A stretch of DNA of 64,000 nt from Allacma fusca. Taxonomy: Eukaryota > Arthropoda > Collembola > Symphypleona > Sminthuridae. The notes under the pieces were generated by a model that saw nothing but the letters and a program-made list of their open reading frames with translations, was not told where the DNA came from and ran no database searches. Positions 12,738-27,400 of this stretch are shown here, piece after piece (positions within the stretch are counted from its first letter, which is position 1; the number at the start of each line of letters is the position of its first letter). The DNA lies in assembly GCA_947179485.1 (NCBI GenBank), contig OX359246.1, positions 11,904,001 through 11,968,000 on the forward strand, in the 5' to 3' direction. The position numbers were made by a program, and so were the translations under genes.

Positions 12738-14465
12738 TTTTTTCCCCTCAGCTCTCACAATCCGACATACAACTATTAATTGAATTATTTCAGAGCTTGC
12801 TAATTGTAAGCCTGAAGATGATCCGAGTCTCACATGCTTCGGAGTGACTTTTCAAGATGATTGTTCCCACACTGTGCTAAAAAGAATTAATATATATCAA
12901 CATATTCAACAGAGCTTACAAGGTAAATGCACAGTGAACAGTTCAAAGTATTGAGTAAAAATGCTCATCAAGGGAGTGTACTGTACCTTTCTATTGTTCT
13001 CAGCAGTCAGGAGTCATTAATTCCAACTTCCAACAACCCCATTTCCAGTACTGGGCAATCAAGAGATCCTCAATAGGGGAAAGGAGCTAATTACGCTGCA
13101 AGAAATACATACAAGAATGATTAGTAATTGTGCAAGTTACCCATATATGTATGTAGTCATATTAAAGCCAGAAAAAATAATTATTACGCTTGTACATGCT
13201 TAATCAGAGATTTTAATCCTAGGGATATCCCTGTGAAAAATGGTAACTCCTGAGCATTTCCTGTCTCTCTCTCTCTCTCCTGGGGTCGGAAACTCATCAA
13301 GTATTTTCCGAAACTCATCAATTATTTTTTCATCCCCTGGAACCCCTCAGCTAAATACGCAGAATCTTCCCTTGGGAAGCCCCAACCTTGATTGATCTCC
13401 TGACAATTCCTACAAGAAATACAAGTACATTTACAAACAAAATTGTATATTTTTCATGTATGAAACCATCATGTAGAAAATACATGGAACTTTATATACA
13501 TATGCTTTTATAAAGTGGTTTCCCATAAATATATCGAGAGGGACGTAAGTAACAAAATTACAGTCAACTCACTCTGTGACTGAATCCTTAGAGGAAATTT
13601 TTACTCGAGAGATATCAACTTGGGTCATTTAAAAGTAAAGGAATTATTTGACTGTAAATGGAATTTTAATTGTAGAGCAAGAAATATACTTTGAGTGCAT
13701 ATATACATGGACACTATATTTATATATATAGTGTGTTTTATTAATATATTTGATAAATATTGAGATTAAATAAAACATGGGTAGACATATATGTAAGTAC
13801 ATATGCATGAGATAGCCTTGGATCAGACAGGTTTGACTGGGATTCAAGAATAGGTTGTTGATTTGTTTGCTTCAAGTTGCATCTACAGTCTCATTGTTAT
13901 GCAGTTTTTGTTCTTGTACTATTTGCCTAATTGTGTGGGTCTATATGGATCTTAACAGGTAAAGCTTTTAAGTGGATGTTGTTTGGGATGTAGGTGGAAG
14001 GGAGAATGAGGTTAATAGAGCGTTATGGGCATTTTTACAAATCCCTCAAAATGAACTGTTTGAACTCGACTGTGTTTCATCTTCATTTACCAGGAAATTT
14101 GAAAAGGTTTTTTTTAAAAAGAAATGAAGTAATTTTATGGGCAATTCAACGGACACTTATTTGTGGCTTCAAAATTGCTCTTGGTTTGTTTACAGCTTCG
14201 AGCGACTTGGAAAGAATGCATTTATTTGGGTGAGAATGAATGTATTTACAGCACCTTGTAGCAGCTTGCCCCAATGGTTCTGAAATAACCTGGAGATTAT
14301 TGTAATTTTTCTTATATCTGCTCCCTTGATTATTTATGTACATACTGTGAGAAGTCTTTATAGTCTGAGAGACTTTAACTATAATGATTTGATAGTGATC
14401 CTTTCCGTTTGGCAGAAATTATCACTTACAGTTTCTGTTTTTTTTTTGGAATAAGTACAAGTAAC
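12738..14465. other. Intergenic, with (TC)n tract
   Basis: No gene was recognised. A short TC microsatellite lies at about 13264-13279. Frames of 60-79 codons at 13644-14343 lack motifs and overlap each other on both strands. The 5' UTR of XK-related gene 3 may extend into the first few hundred bases. Confidence 0.4.
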
Positions 14466-15012
14466 TTTATGGAGTTCGGAGAGAGAAACTGGTTCTGCAA
14501 AAGTCATTTATTCTTGACAAAATAGTTCATATCATTTCCTATTAATACCTTTAGCTGGGATTTTTATTCGTTATACGGTTTGCTATAGATTTTTTTTCCT
14601 GCATACATATTGTATCTAACTCCATATAAGATACCTGACTCAGAGTGTGGAAAGACATTGTCCAGGAAACTTTATTTGGAATCATTTTTCATCTAACGAT
14701 ATCACACGCTTGAAATTAATTCTTAAAAGTAAATAAGTTTATGCCCTTAAGATCCGTTGTTGTTATATAACCCGGTTGAATTCTACTAACAATGAACATG
14801 TTTTCAAACAAGAGGTTAATACAATATAGATATAAATAAATCGAAAATGAAAAAAAAACGCAAAGTTTCACACTACAGATAGAGGTGGTTTTATTTATTG
14901 CCGTGTGGACAAGTTGTGGTACAATTAAGGGAATAGTCTCCCACCAGACATTAGAGATGATCGTAAACTTTTAAGCGAGTTATCCAGGGGTGGGTGTTGA
15001 AATAAAATTTCT
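14466..15012. repeat. Diverged duplicate segment, copy 1, with carboxylesterase exon-1 relic
   Basis: This block of roughly 540 bp is repeated at about 21610-22110 in the same orientation, with many substitutions and small indels. Shared runs include CTGCAAAAGTCATTTATTC, AACCCGGTTGAATTCT and GGGAATAGTCTCCCACCAGA. At about 14928-14960 one frame reads CGTIKGIVS, matching the CGSIKGIVS start of carboxylesterase exon 1 in the intact genes nearby. Reading frame is lost on both sides, so this is a decayed gene start with its upstream region. Confidence 0.65.
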
Positions 15013-15439
15013 TTTGTTTTTAAAATTTTATTAATACATAAATTTTCCCCAATTCACATCTGATGTCTTGAATGATTAATAATATTAATATGGAAATGGA
15101 GGAACGTTGGCTTAAATAGGCAAATCTTATAAAACGTTCGATGATCTATTTAAACTAAAAATGTAGAGAGCTACTGTATAAACATTAGACCCTAATTTTC
15201 GTTAACTAATTATTTAAATATACTTTTACGTGTTTCAGAACTGTTTCATCCTCAATGTATGTTCATGTGGCAGGAATAAATAATAATTTTAATTCAGATA
15301 AAATTTGAATGAGTATTTACTATTCAAATTAAAATTTTATTCTTTTTTCAACTATTCAAGAAATATACAGAGAGTCGCTTTTTAAACTGTAATGTTATTA
15401 AATCCCCCAAGGGGTGCATTTCAATTGGGCGGGGTGGAA

Positions 15440-15590
15440 GCCACTATCAAACCGTTGTTGAACCTTATGAGTATAGCTAATAATATCTGAACACATTATG
15501 AGTCCCCCAAATTAATCGAAGAACCTTACAAAAACTGGGCAGATTTTTTATAATCACTGGACTTGTTAGAGCTCCCTTTAAAGGTATCAT
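15440..15590 (+). pseudogene. Relic of a carboxylesterase last exon
   Basis: One frame reads ESPKLIEEPYKNWADFL then stop, and a shifted frame continues SLDLLELPL. These correspond to SDSPKLIKEPFRDRTDIL and SLGIVELPL at the C-terminus of the intact gene at 16.4-19.4 kb. A frameshift and a premature stop separate the two parts. The upstream exons were not found between this and the exon-1 relic at 14.9 kb. Confidence 0.65.
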
Positions 15591-16432
15591 AGCAAATTGT
15601 TTTGGATATTTGTTTTTCACGCTGTTATATCCAAGGCTTTATTTAACTTTGATGAAGTAGATGAAAGAGAAGCCTGCAAATTTGTATAATCTTGTCAATT
15701 GACGAGACAATCCCGGTGACAATACGATAGATAAGCTTGCGGGATTTCTTTCTCCTTAAAAATTCATATTCTCAATCGATACTGGTACAACATCGTAATG
15801 CACAATTTGATGCATACTGATGATTGGTTGTTTTGTCACAAGATTATTCTGTTTGTTAATGATTTCATTGATTTCTATCTACCAGGATATTTCTAACGGA
15901 TAATAACTTCTATTGTAAATTCCATTACTACGGTAAAATTATCCTATCATATTTGCGATTTACCTCAAACTGTAACATTCTGAACGTAGATATAAATACA
16001 CCCTATGATTATTTATCTATGCAGTACCGTCATCCAAATGTATCCGCAAGTGAAGCACACAATAAACAACTGATTTTAAATTGTCAGCGACTATATTTCC
16101 CGATGATTTTTCTCACGCAAGCTTTCATGAGCTAAAAGGATACGAGGCCACATTTGCGATTGATAACTGACGCTGGACTCAACTGAACTAAAAGCCCAGT
16201 GTCCTCTCATCCACAGAAGATAGTACTGAATGGGATGATAACAAGCGAAGTGCTTGCACATCTAACAAAAAAAAAACAGTTTACTATTTGCTTCATTCAA
16301 TGCCATCAAAAATTCTTCATATGTGTAGAGATTACATTGTGGTTATATGAACCAGTTCAATTTTACTTTTGAAGGCGCCAGCATCAGTCTTGTAACATAA
16401 GGCTTCTGAGCATATTAGTTGAGGGAAATAAA
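15591..16432. promoter_or_regulatory. Upstream region of carboxylesterase A, duplicated at 30 kb
   Basis: From about 16105 to the ATG this sequence is repeated at about 30020-30335 ahead of the truncated copy. Shared pieces include AAGCTTTCATGAG, GATACGAGGCC-like sequence, the CTGGACTCAACTGAAC block, and GAAGGCGCCAGCATCAG. It therefore holds the inherited promoter and 5' UTR. No TATA box was assigned with confidence. The left part, 15591-16100, has no recognisable content. Confidence 0.5.
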
Positions 16433-19426
<2,994 letters not shown>

Positions 19427-19456
19427 ATCGAAATAACGTAGTGTATACATTCTATA

Positions 19457-19462
19457 AATAAA
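19457..19462 (+). terminator. Polyadenylation signal of carboxylesterase A
   Basis: AATAAA lies 31 bp past the stop codon. The same 3' stretch (CTAAGTCATTACATT through ATAGTGTTTCATATTTTCCGG) reappears at about 31635-31702 in the truncated copy. Confidence 0.6.
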
Positions 19463-19469
19463 AAAATGA

Positions 19470-20089
19470 CGCTGGCTAAGTCATTACATTGGATTTAAAT
19501 TGTGATGTATAGTGAATTATAAATAGTGTTTCATATTTTCCGGGATTTTAAAAGTCTTTTTATTTCCTCCAGTTATATGTAAGGGAAGGGGGGTACTTGT
19601 AAGGGAAAATATAACCTCGATGTGCAGCTCCTTAAATAATGGTCATCATTCGAATCGTTATTCTGACGACGAAATAAGATCAAGTTTAATTTAGACGATT
19701 TTTGAAAATGCTAACATAAAACTACTTGACATGTTTACTGTGTTCAGTGATCGTGGGTCTTTCTTTTGGGAGCTGTACAATTAACGAGACCTAATAGGAA
19801 GAAAGTTAAACAAGACTAAATTGACTTGACAATGCATGCTCAAGTTACCGTTTTGCGAGATTCTGTGACTACAATTCATAACTTCAAATTTCAGTGATGT
19901 TTGCAGCGGAAATCAACGCGAGATGGCACGAACGTTTGCGCGCATGGAGATATTAGGCTTGGTTTAATTATATATCAACTCACAAAAAATTCCAGTTCCA
20001 AGGTGTATGGAAAGAATGATTGCTTGTAAATACAAATGTACTATTTGGATGATTCAACTACAGCATGATATCCTGAGGGTTCGGGGGAC
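19470..20089. other. Intergenic after carboxylesterase A
   Basis: This is the 3' flank of carboxylesterase A. The first 75 bp are shared with the pseudogene at 31.6 kb; no further coding signal was seen. Confidence 0.4.
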
Positions 20090-20362
20090 GATTACATTGA
20101 TACAACATTTGTAACTATTACCGGAGCATGGGCCCTAATTGCAGGAGCGAAAAAATACATCCCAGTAACTTTTGACATATTGAGGGTTTCGGAACCCGAG
20201 GGTTTTGACTATCGGAGATATATCTGCAATTACATGTAACACAAAGTTAATTTTTTTCAGAGCATCCCAGTTCAAGATTCGTTTTTCATTATTTTTAGAT
20301 TTTAGGACCATCTGTCCAAATACTCGAATCAACAAAGAACTTACAACAACACACTACAGTAA
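20090..20362 (-). pseudogene. Orphan XK-related exon 2 plus end of exon 1 (copy of gene 3)
   Basis: This segment matches 12160-12430 of XK-related gene 3 with scattered substitutions. Exon 2 (20223-20122) is exactly 102 bp, open, and keeps both an acceptor (TTGCAG) and a donor (GTAATA). The last 17 or so bases of exon 1 and its GTAAGT donor (20344-20339) are also present. Homology stops abruptly inside exon 1 near 20361 and just beyond the exon-2 donor near 20090. No other XK-related exon is nearby, so it cannot make a protein by itself. It lies between carboxylesterase genes. Confidence 0.8.
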
Positions 20363-21609
20363 GGTTCGAAACCAGGGTTCCCAGAAGTCCCGATTTGATC
20401 AGGACTGTCCTGATATGACCCATGGTCACCTGATGACCTGATGAGATTGAATGTAGTCCTGATTTCACAGTAGCTTACAAAAATATCACTTTGTTGCTTT
20501 TTGGAACATCGATATGGCATCACAAATTATGATTCATAACACTAATATAAACAATACGTATGAATCTAAATGCTGCCCTGTATGTACAATGTAGAATTGT
20601 TTAATTTTCAACCTTCAAAACTGCAGTTACGCGGAACAGTTCTGCAACGTTGACTTGACATTGTTTGTTATAGTTTTGTTTTGTCTTATCGCGGTTTTGT
20701 TTTGTTCTAGTTTTGTTTTTTCGAAAACGGATTTTGTTTGTTTTGTTTTGTTCAAAAAACAATAACTGAACAAAAGAACAAACAAAACGCGAACAATATT
20801 ACAACACTAAGCACATGTGCCCATATTAAACGTTTAATTGGAAGATTTTGTTTCTGGTTGTTAAGAACAATTGTCTTTACCGTTGCAGTGGGAAAATAGT
20901 TTTATTAGGTACCAGGAAAGGAGACAAGTATTTTTGGTGGAACATCGATAGATTTGATGCAGGTTGTGCAAATGATGGGTTCCCGTATTTGAAAAAGCAT
21001 ATTTCGACCATTTCGAAAATCATTAAAAAAAACGCTAAGTGAATTTGACTGTTTCAATCATTTAAAAATCAAAGTGAAACGGTGAAGTGAAGTGGCGAAC
21101 CCGCAGCCGCCGAATTAGTCCTGGCACACTATGCAGTAAAGTAACACTAATCTTTCACAAGTTTGAACTTGCTTTTTGGTTTCATTGAAAAATGTTTCCA
21201 AGTTTAAAAATAGCTGCTTCATTGCTTTAAGGACAAATCTATTTTCAGTCAAAGCTTTGATAAATTAAATAATATCTCAAGAATAGTAATTTTGCATATT
21301 ATCAGAAAATACTCTGACCAGTATCTATTGTGGAGTGAAAACTTTGGGTTTTTAGAACGCTAGATTCCTATGAAGATCGCGAAGAACCAGGGGGAAAACT
21401 TCGTCTTACAGATCTTAAAAAATTTTTGTCGGCTGGTCTACACAAAAACACTTATTCTGCTTGTAATTGTATTCAAACGGGGGAATTTTTAAAACGCATT
21501 TAAGAGTCATGATTTGAGAAAACGTTGCTCTTAATAAAATATAATCCTTGTTACGAAGACAATTTTTACACTGGTCTAGTGTATACTATTTGGGTACATG
21601 TAGCTGCAT
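20363..21609. other. Intergenic with a TTTTG/CAAAA fold-back
   Basis: At about 20660-20800 a stretch rich in GTTTTGTTTTG is followed by its complement (CAAAACAAAC, GAACAAAAGAAC), so the transcript or strand can fold back on itself. Elsewhere there is no gene. A 64-codon plus-strand frame at 20848-21042 has no motif. Confidence 0.4.
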
Positions 21610-22110
21610 CGAGTTCGGAGGGACAAGTTTGCTCTGCAAAAGTCATTTATTCTGGACAAAATTAGTTCAAATCATTTTCTATTAATACCTTTAGTTGGGA
21701 TTTTTATTAGTTTGTTTCCTTCATACATATTGTATCTAACTGCATATAAGATATCCGACTGGGACTGTGGGCAGAAATTGTCAAGAAACTTTATTTGGAA
21801 ACGTTTTTCAGCTAACGATATCCACATGCTTCAAATTAATTATTATATGTAAATAAGTTTACGCCCTTAAGATCCGTCGTGGTTACATAACCCGGTTGAA
21901 TTCTCCTAGCAATGAACATAAGTTTTTAAACAGAAGGTAAAAAAATATAAATATAAATCGACAAAGGCAAAACAGCTAACTTTTCACAACAGAGGTGGTT
22001 ATAATTTATTGCCTTGTGGTACAATTAAGGGAATAGTCTCCCACCAGACATTAGAGGTGATCGTAAATTTGTAGCTAAGTTATCCAGGGGTTGAGGTTGA
22101 AATAAAATTT
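21610..22110. repeat. Diverged duplicate segment, copy 2, with carboxylesterase exon-1 relic
   Basis: This is the second copy of the block at 14466-15012. It reads through CCTTGTGGTACAATTAAGGG, encoding CGTIKGIVS, without the roughly 12-bp insertion that interrupts copy 1. No intact frame extends beyond it, and the sequence after GTCTCC no longer matches exon 1. Confidence 0.65.
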
Positions 22111-23528
22111 CTTTCAGCTATATGGAAAGAGCTTTTTAAACAAGTGATTTTAAGGTTAGTATAAGCATCTACTACTTGCGTTGATTTAAATCTTTGGCAG
22201 TTGATTCGGTCTCCAGGAATTTTTGACTGAAATGTGATTTTGAAACGACTTCAGAAAGAGGTTTAAGCAGTTCTGAATCACTACATAAAAGGAGGCATCA
22301 CCACTTTCGTTATCTGTGGTCATTTTTGAGGAACTAGGATTGTCTCAAATGCCGTAAATATTAACCCGGATATCCAAGCCGTTGGTTTCCTTCGTCCGTC
22401 TTTCACCAAGAACACCTTCGGCTACAATCGATAACACAGAACAGGAGACAAAAGGCAAATCCAGAGAACTAAGGACAAGATTCAAAATCAATTCGTTCTA
22501 CATATCTTAAGGAAATACCTATATCATTGGAATCATTCAGATATATAAGACTGTAAACAAGGTACCGTAGCCAGTCATTATGTGTATGTATGACATTTTT
22601 GAATTCCATCCTGTGACACAACAATTTGCGGATAATTGTGAACTGCAGAGTTTCGAGTTGCGTGGTTATTTCGGGAAATTGCTTTCTAACTTGAAAATTA
22701 CATCAATAGAGTAAGTGAATTTCCTGAGAAAGGATTAAAGAATCTTAAACCAAGGTATTTTGGGAGAAGCATAATTGAATTCAGTTATATGGAAAGAGCT
22801 TTTTAAAAATGAGTTTAAAGTTACAGTGTATATGTATGCATGGTGGGCGTTTCATGAAGTGATATTTTATTCAAATAAATTGTATGTTTCTACAATTTCA
22901 GGATCTATGGTAGTTTACTCTACAACCTGTTTTGGATAGAATAGAGCACCTCTACTGCTATTATGCTTACCTGACTTGATAGCTATTATTCTATCATGTT
23001 ATATGTTAAAGTTATTAGCGCTGGTGTACCTCTACTCTACTCACTAAATTGGCGTAACCAAATAAGAAAATATTTACACAGAAAAACAGAATGTATGTAA
23101 ACAGCAATGAAGTTTGTTGTAATTATTGGTAAAACATTATGAAATAAGATTATTGACTAATTATGAGAATGATTTTGTCTTGTATAAAATCATGTATGAA
23201 TGTCATGAGTAAAAAAGGAACTGAATGTGACGACTCAGCGTTTTCACACTCACAGAAGAGTTTCAAGAGGAGGAAACTTGACTGCGAGAATGCAACGCAT
23301 TGGAATTCGCCTACACAGAACATTGATGGTTTTATGACGGTAATAAAACTCTCGGGACTGAAGACCGACTCAGGACTGAAGACCAGCTCAAGTCTATAGA
23401 TTTAAGAGCCTATTAGAATGTTGTATGACAAAATGACATGAAACTTCCTCTTTTATTTTGGATCTTATTTTCTTTTAATATTGTTTCTATTTTAGCGTTT
23501 AATTGTAAACTTGGACTACTTAAAGATG
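22111..23528. other. Intergenic, no gene recognised
   Basis: A short sequence (TATATGGAAAGAGCTTTTTAAA) occurs at about 22118 and again at about 22784, so small repeats are present. A 78-codon ATG frame at 23163-23399 ends in a tandem of GGACTGAAGACC units and has no recognisable domain. Confidence 0.35.
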
Positions 23529-23530
23529 TA

Positions 23531-24418
23531 CAGGAAAACTCGACATAACGGATTCCCAGGGGACCGGTATAATTTGTCCGCTATAACAAATTTCCGTTGT
23601 ATGCATATCACGGATACAATCCGTTATATAATTTCCGAAATGACAAACAAGGCTGATTAGGAATATTGACTTAATTTCGTCGAAATACAACATGGAAACA
23701 CCAGACTAATGATATAATAATTATTCAACTGTATAAACATTTAATAGATTAAATATAGAAGTAGAAAAATTATTCATTGACACGCAAAAACGTAGTTATT
23801 GGTTGCTGGGTTTCTATCATTTGGGACCATTTTTAGGTGATCACTTAAACAGTTTCGTCCAAATATAATTCACTCTAAATGATGATAGAGCACGATCTTT
23901 GCATACTTGAGTTTGAGAGTTACCACTTTGAATTTCAAAACCAATACTTGCCTTTTTTCCTACATTTAAAATCCAGGTTTGATTTTTCACACCTTTTAGC
24001 TCTGTAAACAAATTTCAAGAAATAAGTCGAAACTAATTAGATGAAACACGGCAGTGTTCAGGAGTACTTATTCATTCAACCAAAATGTATGTGCAACGAT
24101 GCGGTCCCAGCGTGACCATTCTTGCAAAATACATATGAGTAATAAACGTTTGAATTGCCTTGGCTAACGATTACATGTTAAAGGGAGCTAATAAACTATT
24201 TTGTAATAAATCTCCGCTTAAAATCCGTTTTATGCATGCAAATTGTTTTTAAAGGGCTTCAAAACGTGTCCGTTATAGCTAATTTTCCGATATACAAATG
24301 TCCGTTGTATGCAATATTTTTAGCATTGGTTATATGGGAGCCTTGCCGGGACAAATATATATGTCCGGTGTAACTAAATATCCGTTGTAGAGCCATCCGT
24401 TACATCGAGTTTTTCCTG
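23531..24418. mobile_element. Non-autonomous pogo/Tigger-like transposon (888 bp)
   Basis: The left end CAGGAAAACTCGACATAACGGAT and the right end, reverse complemented CAGGAAAAACTCGATGTAACGGAT, form terminal inverted repeats of about 24 bp with few mismatches. Each is flanked by TA (23529-23530 and 24419-24420), the duplication used by Tc1/mariner/pogo elements. Interior copies of CCGTTAT and CCGTTGTA motifs occur near both ends. There is no transposase frame, so it depends on an autonomous relative. Confidence 0.75.
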
Positions 24419-24420
24419 TA

Positions 24421-27400
24421 TACAAGAACCGTGACTTTCGAGAATAAAGACAGAGATCAATTGATATTCACAATAACGTTAGATCTAATAATCCTCCTTC
24501 AGACTATACATGGTTCACTAGGAATCTGAATCATCATTCAATGACTGCTTCTTTCACGTATATAATAATTCCCAGCTATACGCAAAAGTAAATAATGACA
24601 CTCTAAGCTTTCGTCAGGATTCCAATTAAAAATAATTTTGCTTGCACAAATTAAGACACCAGAAGTCAGTTTATGAGTACGTTGGAAGCTATTCGAATGT
24701 GATTGGTAAATACGACGTTTTGCTATGCACATTTTCAATTTCAGTCTAATGCATTTGCAGGTACATGTCATGTTCATGAGCAACTCATGATAAAATTAAC
24801 AGGAGTTTTGTGTAAGAACACAATATGTCAATCCAAGTATGACATTAACTTGTCAAGAGAGTGAATGTAAGATTTATTCCTTATTACTATCAGCTTACAG
24901 CTGCTACCTATACTGTATCATTAGAATACGATGTACTATTCTACTTCTACTCCCACTGCAGGCATCTAAATTGGGTTAGGTTAAACAAGCGAGATCTTCC
25001 GTTGTAAACTTCAGAATAAAATGAAAATTGGCGGAGTTGTAGGCACAACTAATGCTGTTCAAAAACCGCAAACTTGATGCCATCTCTGGGTTCGGGCAGT
25101 AGGAAATCTGATAGCTTGATTGTTTTTAAATTTATTCCTCGCTTGAATGTTTGCATGTTAATTCCCACACGAGAAATCCATTTTCTCGACTCAAACAAAA
25201 TCGAAACCATCGTTCACACATGAGCGGAACATGTACATACATAAAAATACACCAGTCCCGTCTTCAAGTGTACACAATTTGAGTACAAATAAGCCAAATA
25301 TCATCATTATAGGAATTCGTTTACTGTATTCTTCTATAGTTCGTTTCCCATAAATACTACTGTTTTCACATAACTATCATAAAGCAAATGTACGGAAAAT
25401 ATTTAATAAACACTCAAGTGGTTACGATCAAGCCTTCAGTGTTCTCCGCCAACCTAACAACCTTTAACACTCCGTACAAAAGCGTACAATACCACGGAAT
25501 CGTTTTAACAAGTAGTCGTACTGAACACTGAAATAAAATATTTGTGAATACATTGCAATTTACTCTTAGTACAGTGATGGCACAAAGGCATCGTCGTGAC
25601 ATTTCAAGGGAGATATCATTGCAGGAAGTTTACATCGCTAAAGAACGTGCAGCTGCTGATTGTGCAAAAATTATTATGTACAGTGACATGTGTGATCATT
25701 GGTTTGGATTTTGTTTGAGTTGCGAGAAAATCAACTTTCAAAAAACATCAAACTATCAGTTGTTCTACTGCCCGACAACACAGAAGATGGCAACAAGTTT
25801 GCGGTTTGTTTGAACAGTATTCGTTGTTCCTACAGTTCAATAAATTGCAAAACATTTAGATTGTTATTTTTTAACGAGGGATTATATTAGCACATCATCA
25901 TATCTTGCTCTTCTTCGTCACTCAAAACATTCAACGTTTTGCAGATCCTCCGTTGCAATTCATTCCGCAAACCTGTAGTCAAAGTGGAATATCATAAACT
26001 CAGTTTGCACAATGATGCTTACATTGTGGTCATGGTTTTCATATCGCTTTCGGGGATTTGGTTATTCCAAAAGCAAACAAACTATTTAACAATCTTGCTT
26101 TGACCACGTATCGTTGGCGGTCGTCCACCTGGACTAATTTGGTCTACCTCGACAATCGTGTATGTACCTATGACTTCCAGATTATCGCAGACATTGCAAG
26201 TACCCAGATTAAACCGTGGTTTCAACGGAAGCTCTGATTGAAACTCAAGTTCATGTCAAATAGGTTAAGCACAACACAGCTAAAACTAGCCAAAAAGTAC
26301 AAACAACATAGATGAGGACCTCAATGTAAATACATAGACTAAATGCAAAAATACTTTATAAACTTAACGTTACTTTTGAAAACCAAATTATTTTTACGAC
26401 AGTGTACCCAGCGGTTGCGTAGCTTTTTCTGCCTGGATTCAAACTTAAATTGTGAAAACAAAGGGATCTTTACAGACACTGAAAGATATGTCACTACCTG
26501 ACAATAATTTAAAATAGGCGATAATCAAAAATAGTACTGCAACGACAGGAGCAACGTATTGCAGCGATTGAAGTGAAGTAATAATGATTTCATAGCATAA
26601 AATCCCCTTTGTCAGGACTACATTGTTTTTACAAAAATTGAAATGCGATAAACACGTCCTGAGTACGCCATGATAATGAGAATGCTATTACGATTAGTAA
26701 TTTAAAGCACGTATTACCATCGAAGAGACGCTCCTGCATAGCTTGTGCTGTGACTGCAAACTGTTAAAATCGGGGGACGTAGTAGTTGCACTAATATTTA
26801 CGTAATTAGGACAATTGTTTCAATTTTGAAATTATAACTGCCGCAAACCAATGATTTTCTGTATTAAGTACAGTGTACTGGATCTCCCGGTTTAAGCCTT
26901 GCTGATAGCTGCATTAACAATTAAACGGCCGAAATATGTGTTTGAACTCCAATTGGAGGTTTTGCAGTGACAAACTTTGTTTTTCTCATTGGCATGGTTA
27001 TACTAGGTTATGTGCATTTCATTTTTCGTGGTCACCATGTTCGTAGCAAAGGTCAGCAAAAGATTTCGCGCTTGGTCATCGAAGATAGTTATTGTGACAT
27101 TGATTCAAATGCTTGAGAATATCATGTACCCGAGTTGTGCACATGATGCTCACTGGGTTCAAATATTTTCAATGCAATTGTGATTTTTTAATCCTATTAC
27201 TTGGTTTCACTCTGAAATGCACAGGTCCTGTTGTGTTCTTCGACATAGTACGTAAAACATGCTATCCTCAAGTACTGTATGTATGTACCGTTTATAAATA
27301 GCATTTTATATAAAAGTTAATAAATCAAAACACGGCTTCATGTGTTGTAGCTGTCCTTAATTCATGCATTTTCCCACTCGAAGTATTTTTGCATTGCAAT

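Noticed and set aside
23163-23399. 78-codon ATG frame ending in a GGACTGAAGACC tandem
   Set aside because: It could be a transposon remnant, but nothing beyond a basic stretch (KSFKRRKL) supports coding.
25544-25890. Short plus-strand frames of 89 and 63 codons
   Set aside because: The longer begins at GTG, no motif or paralogue is visible, and no splice-linked neighbours were found.
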